From contig QKCL01000019.1 of assembly GCA_003246895.1 (NCBI GenBank), forward strand, positions 1 to 64,000: a DNA stretch of 64,000 bases, read 5' to 3'. Shown in pieces: positions 16,666 through 25,586 of the stretch. This DNA comes from Spirochaetota bacterium (lineage in GTDB: Bacteria; Spirochaetota; UBA4802; UBA5550). Below the pieces are notes generated by a model that ran no database searches, was not told the origin of the DNA, and was given only the letters and a program-made list of their open reading frames with translations. Each line of letters opens with the position of its first letter. Within the stretch, counting starts at the first letter, position 1. A program made the position numbers and the translations under genes.

Positions 16666-17925
16666 ATGGCCAAGCACGTAATTGAAGAAGCTAAAAGATG
16701 TCTGGGATGCAAAAAACCCAGATGTGTGGAGGGGTGCCCTGTTTCAACACCCATTCCTCAGGTAATTGACATGCTTCTTCACGGGAAGATAAGGGAGGCA
16801 GGAGAAGTTCTTTTCAACAATAACCCCCTTTCCATAATATGCGCCATGGTTTGCCCTCATGAGTTCCAGTGCGAAGGACACTGCATTCTGGGGAACAAGG
16901 GTATGCCTATTCATTTCAGTTCCATTGAACACTATATATCCGATTATTTTCTGAACCTGGAAGCTGAAAGACAGGTTACTGATCCGAATAAGAAAGTTGC
17001 CCTCATCGGTTCCGGCCCTGCGGGCCTTACTCTTGCCTTTATCCTTGTCCAGAGGGGATATGACATTACCATCTTTGAGGCATACGAAAAGATCGGCGGC
17101 ATTCTCCAGTTCGGCATACCCGATTTCAGGCTTCCAAAACCTTTCCTTGACAGGATTCAGAAAAAGCTGCTGAAAATGGGAGTTAAAATAAGGCCCAATA
17201 CACTCATCGGCCCCAATCTCACAATCGATGACCTTAAACGTGACGGATACAAGGCCATCTTTATAGGTACCGGTGTCTGGAAGCCCAACAAACTCAACAT
17301 TCCGGGAGAGAGCCTCGGCCATGTGCACTTCGCAATCGATTATCTGAAAAAACCCGAGGCCTACAATCTTGGTGAAACACTCTATGTAATAGGCGCGGGC
17401 AATGTTGCAATGGATGTAGCAAGAACTGCTCTCAGGCGCGGTGTCCAGGAGGCCATTGTTGTAAACAGGCTGGGCGAGAAGGAGATGACTGCAAGGCCTT
17501 ATGAGGTTGAATACGCCAGGCTTGACGGGGTTCAGTTCCTGTTTAATACATCTCCCAAAAAGATCGTTGATGACGGGCTTATCTGCTGCAGCAACGAAAC
17601 ATCAAGGGATGAAGAGGACAGGATAGTAATAAAGGAAATAGAGGGCACTGAAACCTTCTACAGGGCGGATTCAGTAATTGTTTCAATAAGTCAGGGGCCC
17701 AGAAACAATATTGTGGCCAACACAGAGGGAATAAATACAGGGGTTTCAGGGCTGGTCAAGGTTGACAGCCACGGACAGACAACCCTGGAGGGGGTATTCT
17801 CATCAGGAGATGTTGTTACCGGCGGGAAGACTGTTGTTGAGGCCGTAAAATATTCAAAAATTGTGGCTGATTCAATTGATGAATACATACAGAGTAAGTA
17901 TTTTAGTAACAGGGAGGAACAGTAA
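16666..17925 (+). CDS. GltD-like NAD(P)-dependent FAD/Fe-S oxidoreductase
   Basis: A 419-residue homologue of the small (beta) subunit of NADPH glutamate synthase. The N-terminus has two cysteine groups for 4Fe-4S clusters (CLGCKKPRCVEGC and CAMVCPHEFQCEGHC). Then come the FAD-binding GSGPAG and the NAD(P)-binding GAGNVAMDVA. I start it at the ATG at 16666 (GGAGA 5 bases upstream) instead of the longer frame at 16588, because family homology begins at MAKHVIEEAKRCLGCKKP. No large glutamate synthase subunit is beside it, so its electron-acceptor partner is unknown; such orphan GltD proteins often pair with ferredoxin-linked enzymes. Its stop overlaps the next small gene by one base (TAATG). 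Confidence 0.93.
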   Translation: MAKHVIEEAKRCLGCKKPRCVEGCPVSTPIPQVIDMLLHGKIREAGEVLFNNNPLSIICAMVCPHEFQCEGHCILGNKGMPIHFSSIEHYISDYFLNLEAERQVTDPNKKVALIGSGPAGLTLAFILVQRGYDITIFEAYEKIGGILQFGIPDFRLPKPFLDRIQKKLLKMGVKIRPNTLIGPNLTIDDLKRDGYKAIFIGTGVWKPNKLNIPGESLGHVHFAIDYLKKPEAYNLGETLYVIGAGNVAMDVARTALRRGVQEAIVVNRLGEKEMTARPYEVEYARLDGVQFLFNTSPKKIVDDGLICCSNETSRDEEDRIVIKEIEGTETFYRADSVIVSISQGPRNNIVANTEGINTGVSGLVKVDSHGQTTLEGVFSSGDVVTGGKTVVEAVKYSKIVADSIDEYIQSKYFSNREEQ

Positions 17926-18086
17926 TGGATGAATCATTGAGTGATGCAGTAAAATATATTTCAGACACTCTTAAGGCAGAACCCGAAATTGATATGCTCA
18001 AACTCATTGAGGAGGTCAGCCAGAAGTTTGACCTGAATCCAATGCAGGAGGAGTTTCTCACGGGAAAGTATATCCTTAAGAGATAG
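17925..18086 (+). CDS. 53-residue protein coupled to the GltD-like gene
   Basis: I do not recognise this gene. An ATG at 17925-17927 overlaps the last base of the preceding stop, with AGGGAGGA (17911-17918) placed 6 bases before it. The product begins MDESLSDAVKYISDTL and ends FLTGKYILKR. It is charged and helical, without membrane segments or cysteines. Translational coupling and a strong ribosome site suggest a real small subunit or regulator of the oxidoreductase. It ends 4 bp before a convergent gene. Confidence 0.7.
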   Translation: MDESLSDAVKYISDTLKAEPEIDMLKLIEEVSQKFDLNPMQEEFLTGKYILKR

Positions 18087-18090
18087 GTCT

Positions 18091-18369
18091 TCAGTTGAAT
18101 TTAACAAGCTCCACCAGTTCAGGCATGGAGTGGCTAATCTCGTTCATTGCTGCGTTTAGTTCATCTATTTTTCCAAGTACAAAGTCTATTTCTCCTTCAC
18201 TGCTTCTGCCCGATGCAAGGTTCTCCTTCAGAATTTTCACTGTTTCAAAAAAGTCCATTGCATAGGCGTTAAGCCTTTCACAGGATTTCTCCACTTCACT
18301 GTATATTCTCAGGGTTTCTGGATTTTTTGTGTCCATTGGGATAAGTCTTAGTCTGTATTTCTCCTTCAA
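18091..18369 (-). CDS. Small helical hypothetical protein
   Basis: The 92-residue product is rich in Glu, Lys and Leu, predicted all-helical with coiled-coil tendency, and has no signal or TM segment. The start is a TTG with GAGG (complement of 18377-18380) 7 bases upstream; an ATG 11 codons in (MDTKNP) has no better site. The family is not recognised. The 288-bp region 18370-18657 separates it from the divergent pyrophosphatase gene and must hold both promoters. Confidence 0.62.
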   Translation of the reverse strand: MKEKYRLRLIPMDTKNPETLRIYSEVEKSCERLNAYAMDFFETVKILKENLASGRSSEGEIDFVLGKIDELNAAMNEISHSMPELVELVKFN

Positions 18370-18657
18370 AGCTGTACCTCGTCTATGTTAATGCTGCATG
18401 AATGATGCAGGTATTGTACAATGTATAATTCCGGCGCAGATATACGTCATTTATAAATTAACAGTCCCATTCAGGATATTCAAATAAAATCCCAATGATG
18501 GACTCAAAAAAATATTTATGATAATTACTGATACCTGCTTTTCATAAATTGTACAGCGGGTGAGTATGTTAATTTTCAGAAGTCCCTTTATAGTAATTGA
18601 CATGACGGGTCGGTTTTCCATTTTAAAAGGGATAAAAATCGTCACAGGAATAATACT

Positions 18658-20301
18658 ATGAAAAACATATATGTAATTGGCCATAGAAACCCCGATACCG
18701 ATTCCATTGTTTCGGCAATTGCCTATGCTGAACTCAAAAAAGCCCTGGGCTATGATAATGTTGTGCCGGCCAGATCCGGCAAGGTTAATCCCCAGACAGA
18801 GTATGTTCTGGGCAGGTTCGGGATTCAGCATCCGGAATTCATAAGCGACCTCATCCCCAAGGTGAAGCACCACATGACAGTGGAGCCTGTAACTCTTCCG
18901 CGTAATACCCCCCTCTGGCATGCAATGCAGATTCTGAACCGCAACCAGTTCCGGATGCTTCCTGTTGTGGATGATGAGGGCAGATACATCTCCTGCCTCC
19001 ATGATAACACATTTGTTGAAAACATGATGGAGAGGATTGATCCAAGGAGAAACAGCATTATCTCCACTTCCCTTGGCCATCTCATTGAAACACTGAACGG
19101 CCAGGCAATTGTGGAGTATAATAGAAATGAAATCTTCAAGGTACAGGTACTTGTTGCCGCATCTGATGTTTCCACCCTGCGTGAGTTTGTCGATATAATG
19201 CCTGCGGAAAATTCCATTGTATTTACCGGAGACCGTGAGGACATTCAGGCATACTGCATTGAAAAAGGGGTCAAGGCCCTTATTCTCACAGGTGGCAAGA
19301 CCATTTCAAGGGAGCTGAAAGACCTTGCCAAGGAAAAAAAAGTTTCTGTTATATCAACGCCATATCAGACGTCCAGCGCATCATGGCTTTCCCTTTACTC
19401 GGTTCCCGTTGAGTTTGTGGGAGACAAAAAGCTGGAACCTGTAAATTCCGAGGATTATGTAAAGAGTGTCAGGGACCATATTGCCGATTCCCCCTCAAGG
19501 GCGCTTCCCGTTGTGGATGATTCCATGAAGGTAACGGGTGTATTCTCACAGGTAGACCTCATGAAGAAACCTGATGTTGGTGTAATCCTTGTTGACCACA
19601 ATGAACTGTCACAGGCAGTAGACGGTGTGAAGGATGTGCAGATTCTCGAGATAATAGACCACCACAGGCTGGGCAATCCCCCAACATCATACCCCATAAC
19701 TTTTATCAACAGGCCGGTCGGTTCAACATCGACCATTATCGCAAACCTCTACAGGGACAGTATGGTTCCTGTGAGGAAGGAGATAGCTTCACTTTTACTT
19801 GCGGGAATTCTCTCTGACACACTGGTTCTCAGGTCTGCAACAACAACACCACTTGACAGGGACACTGCAGATTACCTTTCCAAAATAACCGATCTGGATA
19901 TAGATGAATACGGCAGGGAGATCGCCGCAGCAGCGTCAGTCATCAGCAGCAAGCCCGTTGATGAAATAGTGAACATGGACATGAAATCCTATGATGAACT
20001 ATCATTCTCCTTCACAGTAAGCCAGGTTGAGGTCAATACGACAAACGAGATAATGGAAAGATCAGTAGAAATTTCACAGTACCTTGATAACCTCAGGGAG
20101 TCAAAGGGGCTGCTCTTCTCGTCACTCCTTGTCACAGACCTGAACAGCTTCAACAGCTATTTCTTTGTGAGCGGCAGTGAGGACTTTGTTAAAAAGATAA
20201 ACTATCCAAAACACGGGGACGGAATATTCCTTCTGAAGGATGTCCTTTCAAGGAAGAAGCAGCTCATGCCATATCTTTCAGATATTCTGAAGAAACTGTA
20301 G
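18658..20301 (+). CDS. Mn-dependent inorganic pyrophosphatase with CBS and DRTGG domains
   Basis: A 547-residue cytosolic family II pyrophosphatase. The catalytic DHH domain is split by a regulatory insert. GHRNPDTDS (residues 8-16) comes first, then a CBS repeat (about 70-130), a DRTGG domain (about 145-245) and the second CBS repeat (about 255-305). The rest of the DHH domain follows with VDHNE (about 311) and DHHR (about 334), then DHHA2. This layout is known from nucleotide-regulated CBS-PPases, where adenine nucleotides bind the CBS pair and dinucleotides act with DRTGG. It drives biosynthesis by removing pyrophosphate. AGGA 8 bases before the ATG supports the start. Confidence 0.95.
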   Translation: MKNIYVIGHRNPDTDSIVSAIAYAELKKALGYDNVVPARSGKVNPQTEYVLGRFGIQHPEFISDLIPKVKHHMTVEPVTLPRNTPLWHAMQILNRNQFRMLPVVDDEGRYISCLHDNTFVENMMERIDPRRNSIISTSLGHLIETLNGQAIVEYNRNEIFKVQVLVAASDVSTLREFVDIMPAENSIVFTGDREDIQAYCIEKGVKALILTGGKTISRELKDLAKEKKVSVISTPYQTSSASWLSLYSVPVEFVGDKKLEPVNSEDYVKSVRDHIADSPSRALPVVDDSMKVTGVFSQVDLMKKPDVGVILVDHNELSQAVDGVKDVQILEIIDHHRLGNPPTSYPITFINRPVGSTSTIIANLYRDSMVPVRKEIASLLLAGILSDTLVLRSATTTPLDRDTADYLSKITDLDIDEYGREIAAAASVISSKPVDEIVNMDMKSYDELSFSFTVSQVEVNTTNEIMERSVEISQYLDNLRESKGLLFSSLLVTDLNSFNSYFFVSGSEDFVKKINYPKHGDGIFLLKDVLSRKKQLMPYLSDILKKL

Positions 20302-20368
20302 ATTTCTTTTTGTTGCATTATTATCTGCAGTATCTATAATCCGGTAAATTACAGAAACCGGAGGGGTT

Positions 20369-21142
20369 ATGAAGAGACTCGAAGGAAGGACAGTTTTTAT
20401 AAGCGGGGCAAGCGGCGGGATCGGGAGGGCATGTGCCGAATATTTTGCCCAGGCCGGATCAAGGGTCGTAATAGGCTCAAGGAGCCTTGGAAAGCTCCAG
20501 GATGTGGCGCGGGAGATTTCTGAAAAGACAGGCAGCCCCGTACACGCTGTTGAACTTGATGTGACAGACAGGGAAAATGTGAAAAGGGCTGTTGAATCTC
20601 TTCCGGCTGAGTTTTCATTCATTGATATACTGATAAATAACGCGGGGCTTGCCCTGGGGCTCGAAAAGGTTCAGGACGGCCATATCGATGACTGGGACAC
20701 AATGATTGACACAAATGTAAAGGGCCTGCTCTACCTTACAAGAATGATTGTTCCGGGAATGATAGAGAGAGGATACGGCCACGTTATAAATATAGGCTCC
20801 ACAGCTGCCATTCACGCTTACCCTAACGGTGCTGTGTACTGCGCAACAAAGGCTGCTGTAAAGTTCATAAGCGACGGCCTCAGAATGGATGTTGTTGACA
20901 AGCCAGTGAGGGTCACAAATATCCAGCCCGGAATGACGGAAACGAATTTCAGTACAGTAAGGTTCAAGGGTGATGAGGGAAAGGCGTCAAAGGTATATGA
21001 CGGTTTAAAGCCTCTGTCTCCGGATGATATTGCAGATATTGTTCTATATACCGCTTCAGTACCTGAACATGTGCAGATACATGAGGTAACTGTTACACCA
21101 ACATGTCAGGCAACTGGCAGGGTCATACACAGGGAAGGGTAG
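20369..21142 (+). CDS. Short-chain dehydrogenase/reductase (YdfG-like)
   Basis: A 257-residue classical SDR. It has the cofactor loop SGASGGIGRA, the NNAG motif, and the catalytic Ser-Tyr-Lys in GSTAAI...YCATKAAVKF. An Arg in GSRSLGKL after the second strand suggests NADP preference. The closest general type is the 3-hydroxy acid/serine dehydrogenase YdfG, but the substrate is not determined. It follows the pyrophosphatase by 67 bp and may share its transcript. It ends 7 bp before a convergent gene. Confidence 0.93.
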   Translation: MKRLEGRTVFISGASGGIGRACAEYFAQAGSRVVIGSRSLGKLQDVAREISEKTGSPVHAVELDVTDRENVKRAVESLPAEFSFIDILINNAGLALGLEKVQDGHIDDWDTMIDTNVKGLLYLTRMIVPGMIERGYGHVINIGSTAAIHAYPNGAVYCATKAAVKFISDGLRMDVVDKPVRVTNIQPGMTETNFSTVRFKGDEGKASKVYDGLKPLSPDDIADIVLYTASVPEHVQIHEVTVTPTCQATGRVIHREG

Positions 21143-21149
21143 TTCAGGA

Positions 21150-21998
21150 TTAGAAATAGAGGCCTCCGGTTATGGATAAGAGAATGGTGTGAACTGAAGT
21201 TTTTTCACCGATCTCCCCTCCGTATACCGGGAGCCTGTTGTCGAGTTTAAGACCTGTGTATATGTATGAAATGCCGATGCTGAAATGCCCTGTGGAAACT
21301 GCAGTACCCAGAATAATCTGTTCTCCTCTCACCTTTGTTACATACTCACTTTCATCGAATGTTGTTCCGTAATCCCTTTTTGATGGAAAGGCGGTGAGTA
21401 CTCCGTCGAAAATTTTTCCGTAAAGGAAATAGAGCTCAATGCATATATTTGTGCTGCTGTCGGGAAAATACTTCAGAACAGGCCCTGCGGTGAGGGCCTT
21501 ATACCTGAGAAGCATCCCACCGTATGACACGACCTCGTGCTTGTCCTGGTCGAGTTCGTAGTCGTCGTCATAATCATCCTCGTCTTCAAAAAAAGCCTTG
21601 AGAAGCTCCTCCAGAAAACTGTTATTTCCCACGGATGTATCCTGGTTTATGTAATTTGCAGTTATGCCCAGTCTTAAGCCCAGAACAACCGGTGACCCTG
21701 CAGATGTTTTTCTGTGAAATGGAGTCACATCGGCAAATGCGCCAAGGAGCCAGTATGTGTGGTTGGGTCTTGAAGCTTCAGTGTCTCCGTCATCCCATTC
21801 ATAGTTAAGGACAAAGCTGTCAAATTCCTTGTCTATGATTTCACCCCATGCAGTTCCTACTCCGCCCATTAGCTGAAAACTGAAAATTGAGTTTGCATAA
21901 AAGCGTTCTGGGGTGTATCCGTAGTCTTCGCAGTAAGAGAGTTTTCCTGTTAAGGTGATGAAAATAACGCATGCAATGCAGATCAGATATTTAACCAT
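21150..21998 (-). CDS. Exported hypothetical protein, probable outer-membrane barrel
   Basis: The family is not recognised. The ATG at 21998 (MVKYLICIACV) is preferred over the one 6 bases earlier, because AGGAG lies directly against the first and 7 bases before the second. A signal peptide is followed by a 260-residue domain of alternating beta-like segments. It includes an acidic loop with EDEDDYDDDYELDQDKHE near residue 145, which could bind a divalent metal. The protein ends with a hydrophobic SITGGLYF, typical of barrel C-termini. It is probably co-transcribed with the amidohydrolase gene upstream (38-bp gap). Confidence 0.72.
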   Translation of the reverse strand: MVKYLICIACVIFITLTGKLSYCEDYGYTPERFYANSIFSFQLMGGVGTAWGEIIDKEFDSFVLNYEWDDGDTEASRPNHTYWLLGAFADVTPFHRKTSAGSPVVLGLRLGITANYINQDTSVGNNSFLEELLKAFFEDEDDYDDDYELDQDKHEVVSYGGMLLRYKALTAGPVLKYFPDSSTNICIELYFLYGKIFDGVLTAFPSKRDYGTTFDESEYVTKVRGEQIILGTAVSTGHFSIGISYIYTGLKLDNRLPVYGGEIGEKTSVHTILLSITGGLYF

Positions 21999-22042
21999 GT
22001 CCATTCTCCTTCCGACTGTTGAATTTTGCCCTGTAATACGGT

Positions 22043-23260
22043 TTACTGAAACTGCATGAACACAGCTTCTCCTGACTTTATGACCGAATGAATCATTTTC
22101 AGGTTTTCCATTTTTACAAGGGGGTTCTCTTTAACTATGAGAATATCCGCGACTTTACCCTTTTCAAGTGATCCCCTGCTTTTGAGTTCGAGAACCTCCG
22201 CAGGGTTCAGGGTCATCATCTTTATTACATCAAGGCAGCTCAGTCCGGTCACTCTATGTATGAGTGCGGCATGGTTCACCAGTTCATCGGGACCGTTGCC
22301 CTTTGTTCCCGCGTCTGTGCCCAGTATTGTTGTCATGCCCGATTGTATGTTCCTTACTGTGGCTTCAATTCTGTCTTTCTGGAGCTTCCTCAGTTTTTCG
22401 ATATCCTCTTTTTTTGTATACAGGGTTTCGGGATCTTTTGAGTAAATGCTTGGAAGGGCCGTGCAGTATGCGGTTCCGTTCTGGGCCATGAGATTGAGTA
22501 TGTTTCCATCAATATCAATTCCGTCACCCTTTCTCCAGCTTCCGTGCTCGATTATGTGTACACCAGTTTCAAAGGCCTTTCTCATCCCTTCGGAAGTATG
22601 GATGTGGGCTGAGACTTTTTTGTTATGGGCATTGGCAAAATTTACAAGTGCCGAGATCTCCTCACTGCCGTACTGGTCAATGAGGGGGTTACTGCCCGGG
22701 GTCATATTCCCTCCGGAAATAATGACCTTGAAGAAATTCACATTCTCACTGAAGAGTTCTTCTGCCGCGGCAAAAACCTCTTCTGCGGTATTTGCTTCGA
22801 TTCCCGCAAAGTATACATGGCCGCCCCGTGTTGTAATTGCCCTGCCTGATGTGAGTACATTGGGTCCTGTGACCCTGCCTGTCAATATGTCGTTTCTGAG
22901 CCTCAGACATGTATCCCCTTTTGAACCGCAGTCCCTTACTGTTGTTATTCCGTTCTGAAGTGCAATCCTGGCATTTTTCAGGCTCATGTCATAGAGAGTT
23001 TCATCGTCTGAACTGAGCATCTCATCAAGGGGGGAATCGCTTCCGGAAAAATTCAGGTGCAGGTGGCTGTCAATGAGTCCGGGGAGAACAAATTTTCCCA
23101 TGGCATCGATTGTTTCGATGTTTTCATCAGGTACATCATCTGTTTCATTAAGAGGTGAAATGGACTCAATAATTCCGTCTTTAATTTTTATCAGTGATGG
23201 GGGAGATATGAGCCCGTTCCTTATGTTAATGAGTCCGTCTGTTTTAATGCGAAGTTTCAT
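22043..23260 (-). CDS. Amidohydrolase-family protein (imidazolonepropionase/prolidase-like)
   Basis: A 405-residue metal-dependent hydrolase. The first metal motif is GLIDSHLHLNF (HxH) near residue 62. Later metal ligands sit in SAHIHTSE and HIIEHG, and the catalytic Asp in LGTDAGTKGN. The closing VADILIVKENPL is the usual return to the small beta-sandwich. There is no signal peptide, so it is cytosolic. Similar proteins hydrolyse dipeptides or cyclic amides; the substrate here is not known. GGAGGAG lies 5 bases before the ATG. Confidence 0.93.
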   Translation of the reverse strand: MKLRIKTDGLINIRNGLISPPSLIKIKDGIIESISPLNETDDVPDENIETIDAMGKFVLPGLIDSHLHLNFSGSDSPLDEMLSSDDETLYDMSLKNARIALQNGITTVRDCGSKGDTCLRLRNDILTGRVTGPNVLTSGRAITTRGGHVYFAGIEANTAEEVFAAAEELFSENVNFFKVIISGGNMTPGSNPLIDQYGSEEISALVNFANAHNKKVSAHIHTSEGMRKAFETGVHIIEHGSWRKGDGIDIDGNILNLMAQNGTAYCTALPSIYSKDPETLYTKKEDIEKLRKLQKDRIEATVRNIQSGMTTILGTDAGTKGNGPDELVNHAALIHRVTGLSCLDVIKMMTLNPAEVLELKSRGSLEKGKVADILIVKENPLVKMENLKMIHSVIKSGEAVFMQFQ

Positions 23261-23390
23261 TCAATCTCCTCCATGAGAAATAATTCCTTAACTTTAATAA
23301 TGAAGTTTTTTGGGAGTTAGGCGTTTTTTTAATCGACTTTACCATTTTACAATAATATAAATTCGGAAGCTATAAATCAAGGAGAATTAC

Positions 23391-24485
23391 ATGTCTGAGA
23401 TGCAGGAGCCAGTGGAAGCAGAGGTACCGGGAGGCGGAAACACAGAGGAAAAAAATCCGTTTCGATTCAACGGAAGCGCAATGGAGTTTTTCAGAATATG
23501 GATAGTCAATGTGGGGCTCAGCATCATGACTCTGGGTATCTATTCAGCATGGGCAAAGGTTAGAACAAGGAAGTATTTTTACGGTAACACGGTTCTTGAG
23601 GGGACTTCTTTTTTTTATGATGCAAATCCTGTTGCCATTCTGAAGGGACGGATCATCGCCTTTCTTCTGATTACCCTGTATTCCATTATAATGAAATTTC
23701 TGCCCACATTCAGTCTGCCAATGATGATGGCGGTACCGGTGCTGCTCATGGTTGTCTATGCTGTATTTTTACCATGGCTTGTCATGAAGAGCCTCAGGTT
23801 TAATATGAGAAGCACCTCCTACAGAAACATCCGGTTCGGGTTTGACGGGACATGGCTGGACATATTCATATACTGGGTCGTTATGTCTGCAGCCGGCCTT
23901 TTTACATTCGGCCTCATACTGCCCTTTTCGCAGTATCTTCAGAAGAAGTACCTGATCGAAAAGACCAGATTCGGTAAAACCAGTTTTTCAACTGACGCAA
24001 CGGCCGGTTATTTTTATGTCTGCCACATAATCGCAATTGTTGTGGCTTTTTTCATTATGCTTTTTCTCCTGCTCATAACCGGAATATTCACTCCGCTTCT
24101 TGCGGGGCTGCATTTAAGTCCCCAGACTCTTATACTCATTTATTATCCTCTGTTTATTTTTCTTTCTTTGATAATTTATCTTTTTATAAAGGTTTCAATT
24201 TTCAATTACATGATAGGCCATACAACTCTTGGTGAAAAGAAGTTCTACAGCAGTCAGAAGACAATGGATGTGGTCAAAATTTATTTTTCAAATATATTTC
24301 TTGTTCTGCTTTCCGCAGGTCTGCTTATACCATGGGCCATGATCAGAATTTACAGGTACAGGGTTGAGCATCTGTCTGTGAGCAAGTCAGGGTCTCTTGA
24401 TCTTTTCGAAGCCGGTGAAGATGAAAAAATAAGTGCATTGGGGGAGGAGATCGGTGACTTTTTCGAAATCGACATTTCACTGTAA
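23391..24485 (+). CDS. DUF898 (YjgN-family) membrane protein
   Basis: A 364-residue inner-membrane protein. Its repeated motif FRFNGSAMEFFRIWIVNVGL with YSAWAKVRTRKYFYGNT is diagnostic of DUF898, and the same fold recurs in the second half (YRNIRFGFDGTWLDIFIYW). About eight TM segments are present. The function of the family is unknown. In several bacteria it is linked to an M48 metallopeptidase, as here: the next gene overlaps it by 32 bp. Quality control of membrane proteins is a reasonable guess. Confidence 0.9.
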   Translation: MSEMQEPVEAEVPGGGNTEEKNPFRFNGSAMEFFRIWIVNVGLSIMTLGIYSAWAKVRTRKYFYGNTVLEGTSFFYDANPVAILKGRIIAFLLITLYSIIMKFLPTFSLPMMMAVPVLLMVVYAVFLPWLVMKSLRFNMRSTSYRNIRFGFDGTWLDIFIYWVVMSAAGLFTFGLILPFSQYLQKKYLIEKTRFGKTSFSTDATAGYFYVCHIIAIVVAFFIMLFLLLITGIFTPLLAGLHLSPQTLILIYYPLFIFLSLIIYLFIKVSIFNYMIGHTTLGEKKFYSSQKTMDVVKIYFSNIFLVLLSAGLLIPWAMIRIYRYRVEHLSVSKSGSLDLFEAGEDEKISALGEEIGDFFEIDISL

Positions 24486-25527
24486 TATTGAAGGAAATAT
24501 CTATGACAGTGTGGTGTCAGGAAAAAAAGGCGGGACATTGACTGTTCATGAAACAGGGGAGGTCATCCTCTGCGGCGAAGACGGGAGCCGGAGTGTTTGC
24601 AGTTCAGGAGATCTAAGGATTGAGCCCAGGCTTGGGAATACTCCCCGCAGAATTGTCTTTCCGGAAAATATCGTCTTTGAAACAGAAGATAATGATTCCG
24701 TTGACAGCCTCTATATTCTTACCGGAGGAGGGCGCTTTTCATCCTTTATACACATTATGGAATCCAGGTGGAGATACTTTGCAGCAGCTCTTGCAGTTAT
24801 AGTCATATCTGTTTTCTGCACCATGAAGTTTGCCGTGCCGGTTATGGCAAAAACCGTTGCCTTTGCAATTCCTCCGAAGTATCTGAAGGCCATAAGTGTA
24901 AAAGTTGAAACTTCACTCGACTCAGGTTTTCTTGAAAAATCCGGACTAAAAAAGTCAAAAATTTCAAGGGTTCAGAATAATTTCAGGTTTGTCACTGATA
25001 CGGTAAAGAAATCCGGAAATTTTGACTTCAGGCTCATTGTTCGTAAGGGGGGTATTGTGGGGGCAAATGCCTTTGCACTGCCTGACGGAGCGGTTGTAAT
25101 AACAGATGAACTTATAGGGCTTTCGGGAAATGAAAAAGAAATCATTGCTGTGCTGGCCCATGAAACAGGCCATGTTATTAACAGGCATGGACTGAGAATG
25201 CTTCTGCAGGATTCCGTTGTTTCCCTTTTGGTGATGTTTGTTACAGGAGACGTGCTGTCCTATGCATCGGTGGCTGCCGCTTTCCCGGCTCTTCTCATAA
25301 ACAGGGGGTATTCAAGGGATTTTGAAAGGGAAGCTGACATGTATGCTCTGAATTTTCTGAAGATGAAAGGGATAGATCAGGTGAATTTTTCCAATATACT
25401 TTCAAGGCTTCAGAAGGAGCATGGTGCTTCTGGCGGAGGAAACAGTCTTCTTTCCACTCATCCTTCAACAAAGGAACGTATAAAGAATTTTATGAAGTAT
25501 AGTAAAGAGGGTGCAGATAATCTGTAA
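24454..25527 (+). CDS. M48-family metallopeptidase with N-terminal domain
   Basis: The zinc motif HETGHVINRHG with the downstream Glu in SRDFEREADMYAL identifies an M48 (HtpX/Oma1-like) protease. The N-terminal 85 or so residues form a small beta-rich domain, followed by one TM segment (about 102-125); the protease domain lies beyond it. I start at the GTG at 24454, just after GGGGGAGGAG (24440-24449), inside the end of the DUF898 gene. The two genes are tightly coupled and probably form one membrane complex. A hairpin at 25522-25559 closes the unit. Confidence 0.9.
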   Translation: MTFSKSTFHCNIEGNIYDSVVSGKKGGTLTVHETGEVILCGEDGSRSVCSSGDLRIEPRLGNTPRRIVFPENIVFETEDNDSVDSLYILTGGGRFSSFIHIMESRWRYFAAALAVIVISVFCTMKFAVPVMAKTVAFAIPPKYLKAISVKVETSLDSGFLEKSGLKKSKISRVQNNFRFVTDTVKKSGNFDFRLIVRKGGIVGANAFALPDGAVVITDELIGLSGNEKEIIAVLAHETGHVINRHGLRMLLQDSVVSLLVMFVTGDVLSYASVAAAFPALLINRGYSRDFEREADMYALNFLKMKGIDQVNFSNILSRLQKEHGASGGGNSLLSTHPSTKERIKNFMKYSKEGADNL

Positions 25528-25559
25528 TCCTTCCATGTAAAAACAACGGAGGATTACAG
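25522..25559. terminator. Hairpin between convergent M48 and GT2 genes
   Basis: CTGTAATCCTTCC (25522-25534) pairs with GGAGGATTACAG (25548-25559), giving about a 12-bp stem that includes the M48 stop codon. There is no strong T run, but the position between convergent genes fits a bidirectional terminator. Confidence 0.5.
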
Positions 25560-25586
25560 AGATTTCCAGCGGCTTTTCTTTCTCTG

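Noticed and set aside
18451-19080. 209-codon antisense frame over the pyrophosphatase start
   Set aside because: It overlaps the promoter and the well-supported DHH domain and has no recognisable domain.
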